Shown: positions 31,879 through 41,376, counted from the first letter of the stretch. The stretch: DNA of 64,000 bases from CAWAMR01 sp963783095 (GCA_963783095.1 CAWAMR010000002.1:1240001-1304000), one strand, 5' to 3'. Numbers and translations are program-made. The notes: generated by a model from the sequence alone, not told the origin.

Positions 31879-33876
31879 TCAGAGTTCTTTACTCAGACGG
31901 CGCAGATATTGTTTCGCGGCTATGTTACCTTGCTCGGCCGCTTTGCGAAACCATTTCAGTGCCTCCTTTTCGTCTTTTTCTACTCCTCGCCCTTGCAGAT
32001 AGATGATCCCAAGGTCATTTTGTGCGGTCGGGTCGTTTTGTTCAGCCGCTTTGCGAATCCACTTAATGGCCTCCTTCTCATCCTTCTCCACTCCATAACC
32101 GTGAGCATACATCCAACCGAGGCTTCTTTGCCCCTTCGCAAAGTTTTGTTCGGCTGCTTTTTGAAACCATTTGACTGCCTCTTTCTCATCTTTCTCGACG
32201 CCAAAACCGCTTGCGTACATCAGACCAAGGCTGTTCTGGCTCATCGCCAAGTTCTGTTCGGCGGCCTTATGCAACCATTTTATGGCCTCTTTTTCGTCTT
32301 TCTTTACCCCGTACCCTTGATGGTACATGATGCCAAGTTGATGTTCTGCGATGGCGTGATTCTGTTCGGCTGATTTGCGCAACCACCGCACTGCTTCTTT
32401 TTCATCTTTCTTCACGCCACGCCCTTGAAAGTACATGATGCCGAGGTCACTTTGTGCCACAGGGTCATTCTGTTCAGCCGCTTTGAGAAACCACTTTACA
32501 CTTTCCATTTCGTCCTTCGCTACTCCAAAACCGTGAGCGTACATCCAACCGAGGCTCTTTTGTGCCATTGCCAAGTTTTGTTCGGACGCTTTACGATACC
32601 ACTTTATGGCCTCCTTCTCATCCTTCTCCACTCCCAGCCCATGCGCCAACATCTTACCATATTCAGTTTGGTACGTTGCGTCATTTCGTTCGCCAGCCCT
32701 TCGGTACCAATTGGCCGCTTCTCTTGGGTTCTTATCCACACTTAAACCATTCAAGGTCATAAAAGCCAAGATTCCTTGAGCGGTTGTGAGGCATCTTGAA
32801 GCTTGAATTTGAATATCAGATGAAATCTCCTTAGTAAGGCGCGCTGCTTCTTTTGTGTCTTTAAACAACCATCTTCCTTCAAAATAGAATTCGGCTAGAC
32901 GACCCTTGGCAAATGGATGATTCAACTTCGCTGCCTCTTTATAATTGTCAACTGCTTTGGATAGATTGATTTTTTCTCCCAATCCCGTATAAAAGCGCTC
33001 GCCATGCTGGAAGAAAGCCTCCCCGGCATAAATCGTCTGAATCGTCCAATCGGCTTCTACCGCACATCGAACGAGTGGTACTTGAGATGCGGTTTTGTCC
33101 AAGGCGACTTCGAGTTTGGTCTGGAGTTTAACCTGCTCCAAAATGTTTGACAATGTTTGTCGCTGTTTGGGTTGCACATACTCGCCGTACCAAGCCCGAA
33201 TGAGATGCTTGAAGAAGATGCCAGAGTTGTGCCTTGGATCAACATAGCTCTTCTGACCTGCACTGCAAGAATAGATTGCTACAATCCCCTCAGGCGTCTG
33301 TTCCACGTCTGCATCATCGAATAGTGTTCTCTTGCTCTCTGGAACAGAGTCTGCGAAGGGATTATTCCGACAGGCATCGACGATTAGCAGTTTCTTCTTG
33401 GCTTTGCATAAGCTCAATTGACGTAAGAAGCCATCTTCCCCGCCCATATTAAGAAGGCTCTTTTTCTCGTTAATATCGGCATTGATGGGACAGAAGTAAT
33501 CTGTTTTGCCGCCTTTGAAATGAAGTCCATGGCCCGCGAGAGCAACGATGACAGTATCTTCGTCCTTGACATTCGTAAGCAGACGATCAAATTGTTCTAA
33601 CAGAATCGCCTTTTCAGGCCGAAACGGTTTGTCGCCGTGATCATTGAACAGTTGGATATGGTCATCCTTGAACCCCGTGGTAAGCAGCGCTTGCCTGAAG
33701 GCTTGCATGTCGTAGATGTTATGAGACATTTCTGCGAACTGGCTCGTGTCGTAACTTGCGCAGCTGACCAGGAAGGCATAGCGTTCGCCTTGATTGGGTG
33801 GTGCACCTAATGACGGACGCGGACCAGTTAGCATTATTGCTAAGATTGCGAGAAGACGGAACATTTTGCAAATCAT
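31879..33876 (-). CDS. Caspase-like (peptidase C14) protein with Sel1 repeats
   Basis: 665 residues from ATG 33876; the open frame extends further up but is antisense-like repeat sequence. Signal peptide (MFRLLAILAIMLTGPRPSLG). Caspase p20-like domain, residues about 30-260: RYAFLVSCASYDTSQFAEMS, the catalytic His in VIVALAGHGLHFKGG and the catalytic Cys in LLIVDACRNNPF, both present. Then about nine 36-residue Sel1-like repeats (EAIKWYRKASEQNLAMAQKS, LGWMYAHGFGVAKDE) to the C-terminus. This is a planctomycete orthocaspase architecture: a protease with an alpha-solenoid for substrate binding, acting outside the cytoplasm. Repeats are very similar to each other, suggesting recent expansion. 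Confidence 0.88.
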   Translation of the reverse strand: MICKMFRLLAILAIMLTGPRPSLGAPPNQGERYAFLVSCASYDTSQFAEMSHNIYDMQAFRQALLTTGFKDDHIQLFNDHGDKPFRPEKAILLEQFDRLLTNVKDEDTVIVALAGHGLHFKGGKTDYFCPINADINEKKSLLNMGGEDGFLRQLSLCKAKKKLLIVDACRNNPFADSVPESKRTLFDDADVEQTPEGIVAIYSCSAGQKSYVDPRHNSGIFFKHLIRAWYGEYVQPKQRQTLSNILEQVKLQTKLEVALDKTASQVPLVRCAVEADWTIQTIYAGEAFFQHGERFYTGLGEKINLSKAVDNYKEAAKLNHPFAKGRLAEFYFEGRWLFKDTKEAARLTKEISSDIQIQASRCLTTAQGILAFMTLNGLSVDKNPREAANWYRRAGERNDATYQTEYGKMLAHGLGVEKDEKEAIKWYRKASEQNLAMAQKSLGWMYAHGFGVAKDEMESVKWFLKAAEQNDPVAQSDLGIMYFQGRGVKKDEKEAVRWLRKSAEQNHAIAEHQLGIMYHQGYGVKKDEKEAIKWLHKAAEQNLAMSQNSLGLMYASGFGVEKDEKEAVKWFQKAAEQNFAKGQRSLGWMYAHGYGVEKDEKEAIKWIRKAAEQNDPTAQNDLGIIYLQGRGVEKDEKEALKWFRKAAEQGNIAAKQYLRRLSKEL

Positions 33877-33985
33877 GATCAAAGCCCCTGGCTCCGCAAC
33901 AAATTGATAACAATAATTATTCGAATTCGTCGCGATTGTTTTAGCAAATCTTCTGAAAAACTCTGAATAACAAAACCAGTTTCGA

Positions 33986-34912
33986 CTATTCCAGCTCGAT
34001 TCCGTCCAAGTCAAATCCACCCAAGTCAAGTCCTTCCAGGCCGAACCCGCCCAGGTCGAGTCCTTCCAAATCAAGCCCCTGCATATCGAGGATATTAGGG
34101 ATATTGAAATCGTCGATATTGAGTCCTTTCAGTTGAAGTAGATAGATATATCCTTGCACATTGTCAGCATTTATCCAGTGGTATCCTGGAAGATCCAGTG
34201 CGGGTGTAGTGAGTTGCTTGATCCCAAGCGGGACGAGGAAATAGTCGTCGTCGACAAAGGCGACACCAAATTGATTGTAATTCATGTGTCCAGGTGTGAC
34301 AACTCCGTCCGTATTTGCGATGTTGTCGAACTGCACCAACAACCCAAATCGATCCATTCCCGTCTCCGAAATGCTAAAATCTCCAGTCAGAACATTCGCA
34401 GTCTCGGTCAGCGAGTAGCTGTTCATTCCCGGCCCAGGGGTCATTGTCCCGCCAGTTTCCGACAAGCTATACCCACCGCCTCCCGAAACCGACCTCGTGT
34501 AGGTTCCCTGAATGCTGTTTCCGATTTCTTGTTGGCTGATCGTATCAGTCCCCACGACTGACTCACTATACGCTCCTGCGCCGAGGGTTCCCGTTTCAAT
34601 AAGCGTGTACGTGTCGGTTCCCGTTTGTGTCTGGGTGTAAGCGCCGCTGAGTGTGTCAGCCGACTCAATTGTCGTGATCGTATCCGCTCCTGTTTCCGTC
34701 ACGTTGTAGCTGCCTGCGCTCGTAGCGCTGCTCTCCATCATCGTGTAGGTGGTCGATGACGTATCGGAGAAGGAATACGTACTGTCAATCGTATCGTCGT
34801 ATTCCGTGTGTGTGAAGCCCGCGCTGCTGTTTTCATTCACTGAATACGCATATCCGCCGCTCGTCCCTTGATCCGTCAATGAGTGCGATCGCGTGTCGGA
34901 TTGGGGGCTCAC
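33986..34912 (-). CDS. Thr/Gly-rich beta-repeat protein with pentapeptide-like tail, coupled to the Pfa operon
   Basis: 308 residues from a GTG that overlaps the stop of the PKS gene (GTGA, 34909-34912). Residues 10-190 are repeats of about 18 residues with the pattern G-x-Y-T-x-T-E-T-G-x-D-x-Y (GAYTQTQTGTDTYTLIETGT), as in large Gemmata Rhs-associated or cell-surface proteins. A globular part follows (MDRFGLLVQFDNIANTDGVV, NQFGVAFVDDDYFLVPLGIK), then a tail of pentapeptide-like steps (LEGLDLGGFGLEGLDLGGFD). There is no signal peptide, so it could be the C-terminal end of a longer protein joined to the PKS operon by a rearrangement. Function unknown. Confidence 0.6.
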   Translation of the reverse strand: MSPQSDTRSHSLTDQGTSGGYAYSVNENSSAGFTHTEYDDTIDSTYSFSDTSSTTYTMMESSATSAGSYNVTETGADTITTIESADTLSGAYTQTQTGTDTYTLIETGTLGAGAYSESVVGTDTISQQEIGNSIQGTYTRSVSGGGGYSLSETGGTMTPGPGMNSYSLTETANVLTGDFSISETGMDRFGLLVQFDNIANTDGVVTPGHMNYNQFGVAFVDDDYFLVPLGIKQLTTPALDLPGYHWINADNVQGYIYLLQLKGLNIDDFNIPNILDMQGLDLEGLDLGGFGLEGLDLGGFDLDGIELE

Positions 34913-36264
34913 TTCGCTACCATCCCAGCCAATTGATTCCGTCGAAAAGTCTCGTTCAGCGCGGCATCGATCACGAATTCGTAATCGACCATCCGTGCGA
35001 TCAATTTCCCTTCACCATCCACAAAGTCAATATCGGCTCTCGCCAGCGATCCATTGTCTCGTTTCACCTGGGCTACCATGCGCACCGAACCACTGGGGAA
35101 AGCTCGACGATACTGGCGATAGCGCCCAAAATAGCAGGGCAACGAAGCTGCTCCATGTCGGGCAAAGCTCCAGAGGATCATCATCTGGTAACAACTGTCG
35201 AGCACCAGTGGATCGGTGAGCCAGCCACTTCGACTGGGATTCGCCATCCAGGTCGATGGGAGGGGTGCTGTTTTGGCAACGCCGACGATCGCCTTGTCGG
35301 AAAAACCTTCGATCTTCTCGATGCCCTGAAGGTCGGAGCCGTGGAACAGGATCGATCGGTAAAACTCCTCGGCGGGGTGCGGATACTGTCCCAGAGATGG
35401 AACTTTGAGAGGCATTTCTGCTGATGGCAAGGTATTCCCCAGCACAATCTCCGCCCGCGAATGGATCACTTCGCGCTGCGAATGTCGGCCCCGTAGCTCA
35501 ACCGGCACAATCACGCTGCCGTCGCGCTTGACCGCCTTGCCCGAAAGACAACGAATCAACGCCGGGGCCGATTCATCGATATACACTCCCTGATGGATGC
35601 GCAGATCGTTGACGCCCTGAAAGACCATGCCGGGGTTGCTGTGCAGGGCGGCGTGTGCCAGCCATTCGACGTGCAACGCCATCGGCAGCACGGCTCGGCC
35701 ATCGATAACGTGCGAGCGCAGTATCGGATGATCTTGCAGAGAAACCACACGCTCCAGCGCCGGCGTCATGTCGGGAGGCGCAGGCATGGCGGGAGCCATT
35801 TCCGAAACCAGCGTTGAGCGCGGCTCCGCTACACGGGCAATTACAACGGTCTCGACGCTGCGATCCGGCGCGGACAGTTCCCGCACCAGGATGTCGCCGC
35901 CCTTGCGAAGCGGTATTGCCCCGACACCCTCCTGCTCGAACATCTTCTGCAAGGCCGGTGTGACCATGCCGCCTTCCCACGGACCCCAATTGATGGCCAC
36001 GACTCGACATTGCGGATGAAGACGGGCCTGTTGCTGGGCGGCCTTGTTGAGGACTTCGTTGGCCGCGGCATAAGCACTTTGACCGATGCGCCCGAATCGG
36101 CCGGTTGAGGAGGAGAATAGCACCAGTGCCTTGAGCGGATCATCACCCAGTGCCAGGAGAATATTTCTCAAGCCGACAACTTTGGTCGAATAAACCGATT
36201 CAAACTGATCGTCGGTCAAATCCTCGATACGGCGATCGGCCAGCACACCGGCACCATGAACCAC
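34909..36264 (-). CDS. PfaA-like synthase, part 4: end of ketoreductase and dehydratase domain
   Basis: 451 residues. It begins in the ketoreductase (MVHGAGVLADRRIEDLTDDQ, catalytic Ser/Tyr in VLFSSSTGRFGRIGQSAYAA, then CRVVAINWGPWEGGMVTPAL). Residues 195-430 form a hot-dog dehydratase domain with HPILRSHVIDGRAVLPMALH and DPLVLDSCYQMMILW. The ATG at 36264 is internal to an ancestral frame: the same frame continues upstream in part 3 after a single TGA near 36279, and two compensating indels (missing base, then extra A near 36262) would restore the expected V-G-L-I-H-G-V-V-H-G-A-G. It ends by overlap with the beta-repeat gene. Confidence 0.8.
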   Translation of the reverse strand: MVHGAGVLADRRIEDLTDDQFESVYSTKVVGLRNILLALGDDPLKALVLFSSSTGRFGRIGQSAYAAANEVLNKAAQQQARLHPQCRVVAINWGPWEGGMVTPALQKMFEQEGVGAIPLRKGGDILVRELSAPDRSVETVVIARVAEPRSTLVSEMAPAMPAPPDMTPALERVVSLQDHPILRSHVIDGRAVLPMALHVEWLAHAALHSNPGMVFQGVNDLRIHQGVYIDESAPALIRCLSGKAVKRDGSVIVPVELRGRHSQREVIHSRAEIVLGNTLPSAEMPLKVPSLGQYPHPAEEFYRSILFHGSDLQGIEKIEGFSDKAIVGVAKTAPLPSTWMANPSRSGWLTDPLVLDSCYQMMILWSFARHGAASLPCYFGRYRQYRRAFPSGSVRMVAQVKRDNGSLARADIDFVDGEGKLIARMVDYEFVIDAALNETFRRNQLAGMVAK

Positions 36265-36273
36265 TGCCGTGAA

Positions 36274-36558
36274 TCAACCGACTTCTCGGCGGATTTCTGT
36301 TATGGCCTGTTGAACCGCCTGCGTATCTTGGACATCGACGGGCCGATAGATTACCTTGCTGCCTGCGGTTTGCAGGCGTTGAATCGTCGCACGGACTTCA
36401 CGTTGTCCCAGCAATTGGCGGTACTTTTTCTCCAAGTCTCTCGGCGTCAGATCCGGTCCCAGCTGATCGGCCATCGCCTTCCTGATTTCCGCTTCGGTAG
36501 TTCGGGAGGCCAGCCAGTCCGGTTCATTTTCCAGCTTGGGTGTTCGTCCCAGGAGCAC
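36274..36558 (-). CDS. PfaA-like synthase, part 3: ketoreductase fragment
   Basis: 94 residues (MLLGRTPKLENEPDWLASRT, then ATIQRLQTAGSKVIYRPVDV). This is the middle of the KR Rossmann fold and its insertion, between the NADP-binding loop in part 2 and the catalytic region in part 4. It has no ribosome site of its own. A missing base near 36600 separates it from part 2. Confidence 0.7.
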   Translation of the reverse strand: MLLGRTPKLENEPDWLASRTTEAEIRKAMADQLGPDLTPRDLEKKYRQLLGQREVRATIQRLQTAGSKVIYRPVDVQDTQAVQQAITEIRREVG

Positions 36559-38723
36559 CAGCGTCGATTGGCTGGATTCCGCAATGGCCTGGCCGCCGCT
36601 GCGGTAACTCCACGCGCTCCACCTGTGATGAGAACGACGTCACGCTCATTCAATAGGGGCGTCCATTCGCTTTCGGGCAACGTGGCCGGCAACAGATCGA
36701 GGGTGAAGCGTTCGGTCAAAGTAAGCCCGACTTCGGTCGGCCCCGCCAGGAACACCTCTTCGACCAGCGGCCCGCCGAGCTGGCGCATCGCGGCAGGGTC
36801 GCAATCGATCGCCTTGCACGACACATCGGGCCATTCGAGTGCAGCTGTCTTCACCAGTCCCAGCAGCGCTCCCATACCCGGATCGCGCGCGGGATCGAGG
36901 GGGCCAAGCCCAAAGGAGCCGTCCAATCGGGTGACGGCTGCGAAGACTGCTCCGTTGTGGCGAGCGGCCTGCAACAATCCGGTGCCGGCATGTTTCAGCC
37001 AGCGAAACGCACGAAGATGGAAGTCTTCGGGAAGCAAGCCTTCCGGCGCGATCAGAATCAAGCCCGCAACTCCGCGCGGGCCATAGGCATAAGGTGAATC
37101 GTTCCAGGCGATCACCTGGGGTCGATACCCGTGGCTATCGATAAACTGGGATATTTTCGCCGTCAGGCTGGAAGGATCGGAGATGACCCAGATCGTCGAT
37201 CCTTTCGGAAGAACGATTTTCCGCCGCTGTTCCTTCTGATCGAGTGGCACGCGCTGAAGAATCGATCGGTCGATTTGCACCGAACCGGTATCCGGTTCAG
37301 GCTCCTGGAGATTGCGACTACTCTCGGCGGACCCAACGACTGGCTCCATGTTCGGATCGGTCCCGTGCCCCTTATGATCTGACAGGGGATAGCTGTACTC
37401 CTCACGCTCCGCGTGAGGACCGTCTTCACGCGGAGCGTGAAGAGTACGGCTCGGACCAGTCAAAAACGTGACGACATCTTGCAAGGTGCGGAACTGGCCC
37501 AGTTGTTCCGGCTTCACGACCGGAGCATCGGGCAGCCGATCCTGCAAGGTGGAAAGAATCTCAACCCGTTTGATGGAGTCAATCCCCAAGTCTGCATCGA
37601 GCGACATCTCCAACACCAGCATCTCTACAGGATAACCCGTTTTCTCGGCGACGACGGCAAGCAACACCGATTCAATATCGTGTGCGGGAACCACCACCGG
37701 CAACTTGGCAACTGTTCCATTCCGCTCAACTGGTTTTGAATCAGCGGGCGACTTGTCGAGATACTGGATGATGTCGCGCAACGTCTGGAAAGTTCCAAGC
37801 TGCTCAGCCTTGACCGCTGGAGCATTCGGTAATCGATCCTGAAGCAAGGAAAGGATTTCTACCCGTTTGATCGAATCGATGCCCAGATCGCTATCGAGGG
37901 CCATTTCCGTGGACAGCATCTCGACCGGGTAGCCCGTTTTCTCGGCCACCACCGATAACAAGACATGCTCGACTTCATTAGCCTTTACCGGCGGAACGGG
38001 AGTCTCAACCTTCGCAACCGGAGCAATTTGAACCGGAGATCGAACTACTGGAACTGGTTCGGGAACGAGCGCGGGTACCGGCTGAGGGATCGGGGCTTGA
38101 GCAACAACTGGTGCGGAAATCGGCATCGGCATGGGAGGTCGCTGAGGCGCTCCTCCCATGCCGGAAAGGATCAACGTATGCTGTTGCTCGACCAGAAGCT
38201 GAAGGGTTTTCTGCGACGCTTCCTGTTGCGTCAAGAACTGACGATGAAGCTGGGCGGTCTGTTCCTGAAGCTTCTGAAATGCCGCCAGGCTTTGTTGGGT
38301 AATCTGGAGCGCCTGCGAAAGCGTCGAACCATCTACAGGAACGCTCGTTGTCGGCGGTTGGCCAGGATTCGAGGCAGCGGTGGTCATGGGCTTTACCTCG
38401 GTATGAGTCGATCGAATGGGTAGAGCGCTGGGCTGCGTTAATGGGGCTGTTGTCTTCGGTTTTGGTTCGAATCGAGGTCGCGGTTTGACATAGTTGGCAC
38501 CACATATAGGAACCGTCATACCCGGTCGAACCGCTGCTTCCGGTTTGGGTGGATGTTCCCAGCGGTCGAGGTGAATGGCGTACCCGCGCGCCGTGAGCCG
38601 GGCCAGTGTATGGGCCAGATCGAGCGTTCCCGAGCGCTTCCCGGATGAGGCATCGAGCGCGAAGGCATCGACCTCACTCGTCGCTTGACTTCCTTTAAGG
38701 ATTGATTCGATGAGACGGGTCAA
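36447..38723 (-). CDS. PfaA-like synthase, part 2: two acyl-carrier domains and start of ketoreductase
   Basis: 758 codons, of which the last ~50 are out of frame. After a linker rich in Pro and Gln come two nearly identical ACP domains, each with the phosphopantetheine Ser in DLGIDSIKRVEIL (DNA near 37880 and 37580). Then a linker holding a translated palindrome (37395-37447), a degenerate Rossmann half, and the KR NADP loop VVLITGGARGVTAAAA. Tandem ACPs before a KR are the hallmark of Pfa/polyunsaturated fatty acid and related iterative synthases. The start overlaps the end of part 1; an extra T near 38731 (GGTTTCC for GGTTCC) would join FLEVGPG to SALTRLIESILKG, so parts 1-4 were one protein of about 2,150 residues. 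Confidence 0.82.
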   Translation of the reverse strand: MTRLIESILKGSQATSEVDAFALDASSGKRSGTLDLAHTLARLTARGYAIHLDRWEHPPKPEAAVRPGMTVPICGANYVKPRPRFEPKPKTTAPLTQPSALPIRSTHTEVKPMTTAASNPGQPPTTSVPVDGSTLSQALQITQQSLAAFQKLQEQTAQLHRQFLTQQEASQKTLQLLVEQQHTLILSGMGGAPQRPPMPMPISAPVVAQAPIPQPVPALVPEPVPVVRSPVQIAPVAKVETPVPPVKANEVEHVLLSVVAEKTGYPVEMLSTEMALDSDLGIDSIKRVEILSLLQDRLPNAPAVKAEQLGTFQTLRDIIQYLDKSPADSKPVERNGTVAKLPVVVPAHDIESVLLAVVAEKTGYPVEMLVLEMSLDADLGIDSIKRVEILSTLQDRLPDAPVVKPEQLGQFRTLQDVVTFLTGPSRTLHAPREDGPHAEREEYSYPLSDHKGHGTDPNMEPVVGSAESSRNLQEPEPDTGSVQIDRSILQRVPLDQKEQRRKIVLPKGSTIWVISDPSSLTAKISQFIDSHGYRPQVIAWNDSPYAYGPRGVAGLILIAPEGLLPEDFHLRAFRWLKHAGTGLLQAARHNGAVFAAVTRLDGSFGLGPLDPARDPGMGALLGLVKTAALEWPDVSCKAIDCDPAAMRQLGGPLVEEVFLAGPTEVGLTLTERFTLDLLPATLPESEWTPLLNERDVVLITGGARGVTAAAARPLRNPANRRWCSWDEHPSWKMNRTGWPPELPKRKSGRRWPISWDRI
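37395..37447. repeat. Palindromic repeat inside the PKS coding sequence
   Basis: Arms GTACTCCTCACGCTCCGCG (37395-37413) and its complement ending AAGAGTAC (37447) match with one mismatch. It is translated in frame as part of the linker between the second ACP and the KR (residues TLHAPREDGPHAEREEYSYP). Confidence 0.75.
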
Positions 38724-41376
38724 GGCGGAAACCGGGGCCGACTTCGAGGAAGGTGCGGACGCCCGCTTCGGTCATGTTGCCGATTTGCCGGACAAAATCG
38801 ACGGGTTTGGCCAGTTGTTCCGCGAGCAATTCGCGCATCGAGTTCGGATCGGCGGGATATTGCTGCGCGGATGAATTGGCAAATACCGGCGATCGTCCCC
38901 GACGAAAGCTCACCGCATCGAGCGCTTCACGAAACGGCCCCTGCGCCGGTGCAACGAGAGGGCTGTGAAAGGCAGCGGCAACGGGCAGCTTGGTGTAGCG
39001 AATCTTGCGCTGCGTCAGGCTATCCAGGGCACGATCGATCTCAACGGTTGTCCCTGAAAGAACCGATTGCGTCGGCGAATTGCGATTGGCAATGACCAGT
39101 CCGAGTCGATCTTCTCTCAGAACGGTTTCGATGGTTTCCACGGATGAATGAACGGCCAGCATGGCACCGGCATCCTGTCCGTGGAACGATGCCATCAAAT
39201 GGCCGCGCAGCCGGGATAATTGATGCAGTTCGCGATCGTCGAAGCACCCCGCTGCGCAAAGCGCGGGCAACTCGCCGTAGCTGTGCCCCGCATACATGCT
39301 CGGCCGTAAACCGAACGATTCCAATACCTTCAGCGCGCCCAGGCTGACCGCGCCGATGGCGGGCTGGGCGACCTGCGTATCGCGGAGCTGTTGATCTTGC
39401 TCGGCACGCTTCTCCGCAGAGAATGCCGGGAACGGGTAAATCTGCTCGCTGAGTCGGCGCTGGGCTTCGCCGCTGTGCATCCGGTCAAACACGCGATCCG
39501 CATCGGCCAGGACTTCTTGCATTAAAGGAAACTGGCAGGCCAGATCGCGCAGCATCCCGACATATTGCGACCCCTGCCCGGGGAAGACTACCGCCAATTG
39601 GCCTGTTGCCGGAGCCTTGCCGAAATAGGCACCATCCGGACTGTGCCAGAACTGCGAATCGGGATTGCGCTCCAACATCGCATTAGCACTGGCGATCAGT
39701 TTGGCCACATCGGTCGTCCCGTGCTGGATCACCAAGAGTAGCCTGCATCCGGTATCGGCGAGCGGCAGCGAGCGCGACAGCGCAGCCCGTTCGCGAAGTT
39801 TGGGCCAGCTTAGCTCTTGAGTCCAAACATTGAGTTGGTCCGCCAGATCCTTGTTGCTTTTGCCTTGCAAGACAACGATTTCGACTTCGCCCTCCCAGTC
39901 AACTTCGGGTTTACTATTTTGGTGCTCTTCGAGGAGGCAGTGGAAATTGCTTCCACCGAAACCAAAGGCGCTGACAGCTGCTCGGCGAGGATGCGCTGAT
40001 GAGGCGACCCAGGGCCGCTTTTCCGTGTTCACGTAGAAAGGTGACTGGCCCGGTAAAAATGGCTCGACCGGTTGATTGACTTTGATGGTTGGCGGCAATA
40101 CCTTGTGATGCAAGGCAAGTGCGGCCTTGATTAACCCCGCTGCTCCTGCTGCGGCCTTGGTATGACCAATCTGCGACTTGACCGAACCGACCGCGCACCA
40201 TGTGCCCGACTGGCCCGACTGGCCATAGACGGTCGAAAGCGCAGTTGCTTCAACCGTATCGCCGACCTTGGTGCCGGTGCCGTGACCCTCTACCAATTCA
40301 ATGGTGTCGGGCGTAACACCAGCGAGTTGATAGGCATCGCGGAGCGCCTTCATCTGCCCCGATGCAGAAGGTGCATAGATGGCGTTGCCCTTGCCGTCAC
40401 TGGAAGTTCCCATCGAGCGGATCACTGCATAAACCCGGTCGCCGTCGCGCTTGGCATCCGCCAGCCTTTTCAGGACGACAATCCCCAAGCCCTCGCCGAG
40501 AATGGTGCCGTCGCCGGCCGACGCAAAAGGTTTCGCGTTCCCCGTCGGCGAGAGTGCCGGGGTCTTGCTGAAACACATATACATGAAAATGTCGTTGAAG
40601 GTGTCAATTCCACCGGTGACGGCCACATCGCACCGGCCCGCCGCCAGTTCCAGGCCGGCCAGATGCACAGCGCTCAATGAGCTTGCGCACGCGGCATCGA
40701 CCACGCAGTTCGTTCCGCCCAGATCGAGGCGATTAGCGATTCGGCCCGCGACGACGTTACCCAGCAGGCCGGGAAATGAATTCTCTTGCCAACCGACGTA
40801 GGAATCGGCAATACGCTGCACGACCTCATCGGCGGTTTCCTTATCGACTCCCGCTTCTTCCAAAGCCTTGCGCCATTTCGGATGTCCGAGCCTTGCGCCC
40901 AGGGGAATCACCAGTTCCAGCGTTCCCGTGACGCCCAGCACAATGCTGACGCGGTCGCGATCGAAAGAGCGTTCCGGTCCATAGCCCGCATCGACCAGTG
41001 CCTGTCGAGCCGCAACCAGTCCAAGCAATTGTGACGTATCGATCGCTTCCAGATCGTTGGGAGCAATACCAAATTCCAGAGGGTTGAAATCGACCGGATC
41101 GAGAAACGCACCGCGCGCAGTGTATACGCGGTCGGCGGCCTTGGGATCGGCATGGAGATACTCTTCGGGGTTCCAGTGACTGGCTGGAATCGGCCCCACG
41201 GCATCGACGCCATTCTTGATGTTCAGCCAAAAAGCGCGCGCGGACTGGGCGCGGGGAAACAGGCAGCCGATACCGATGATCGCCAGGGGAACAGGTGCTT
41301 TTTCAACTGCATCGGTCGGGGAGAAGGTTGGGGAGGGTTTTGCATCTGTGGGCTTGCACGGCTCCGAAAAATTCAT
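38695..41376 (-). CDS. PfaA-like synthase, part 1: ketosynthase and acyltransferase
   Basis: 893 residues. ATG 41376 has a perfect ribosome site (AAAGGAGG) and overlaps the PfaD stop (ATGA). Ketosynthase, residues 30-480: PLAIIGIGCLFPRAQ, active Cys in VVDAACASSLSAVH, His in VEGHGTGTKVGDT and IGHTKAAAGAAG, ending AFGFGGSNFHCLLEE. Acyltransferase, residues 575-880: VFPGQGSQYVGML, Ser in YAGHSYGELPALC, His in AAFHSPLV. It matches Pfa-type and hgl-type iterative type I PKS, cytoplasmic, making long-chain or polyunsaturated acyl products. The PfaA name is by architecture; the product cannot be read from sequence. Confidence 0.9.
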   Translation of the reverse strand: MNFSEPCKPTDAKPSPTFSPTDAVEKAPVPLAIIGIGCLFPRAQSARAFWLNIKNGVDAVGPIPASHWNPEEYLHADPKAADRVYTARGAFLDPVDFNPLEFGIAPNDLEAIDTSQLLGLVAARQALVDAGYGPERSFDRDRVSIVLGVTGTLELVIPLGARLGHPKWRKALEEAGVDKETADEVVQRIADSYVGWQENSFPGLLGNVVAGRIANRLDLGGTNCVVDAACASSLSAVHLAGLELAAGRCDVAVTGGIDTFNDIFMYMCFSKTPALSPTGNAKPFASAGDGTILGEGLGIVVLKRLADAKRDGDRVYAVIRSMGTSSDGKGNAIYAPSASGQMKALRDAYQLAGVTPDTIELVEGHGTGTKVGDTVEATALSTVYGQSGQSGTWCAVGSVKSQIGHTKAAAGAAGLIKAALALHHKVLPPTIKVNQPVEPFLPGQSPFYVNTEKRPWVASSAHPRRAAVSAFGFGGSNFHCLLEEHQNSKPEVDWEGEVEIVVLQGKSNKDLADQLNVWTQELSWPKLRERAALSRSLPLADTGCRLLLVIQHGTTDVAKLIASANAMLERNPDSQFWHSPDGAYFGKAPATGQLAVVFPGQGSQYVGMLRDLACQFPLMQEVLADADRVFDRMHSGEAQRRLSEQIYPFPAFSAEKRAEQDQQLRDTQVAQPAIGAVSLGALKVLESFGLRPSMYAGHSYGELPALCAAGCFDDRELHQLSRLRGHLMASFHGQDAGAMLAVHSSVETIETVLREDRLGLVIANRNSPTQSVLSGTTVEIDRALDSLTQRKIRYTKLPVAAAFHSPLVAPAQGPFREALDAVSFRRGRSPVFANSSAQQYPADPNSMRELLAEQLAKPVDFVRQIGNMTEAGVRTFLEVGPGFRLDPSHRINP

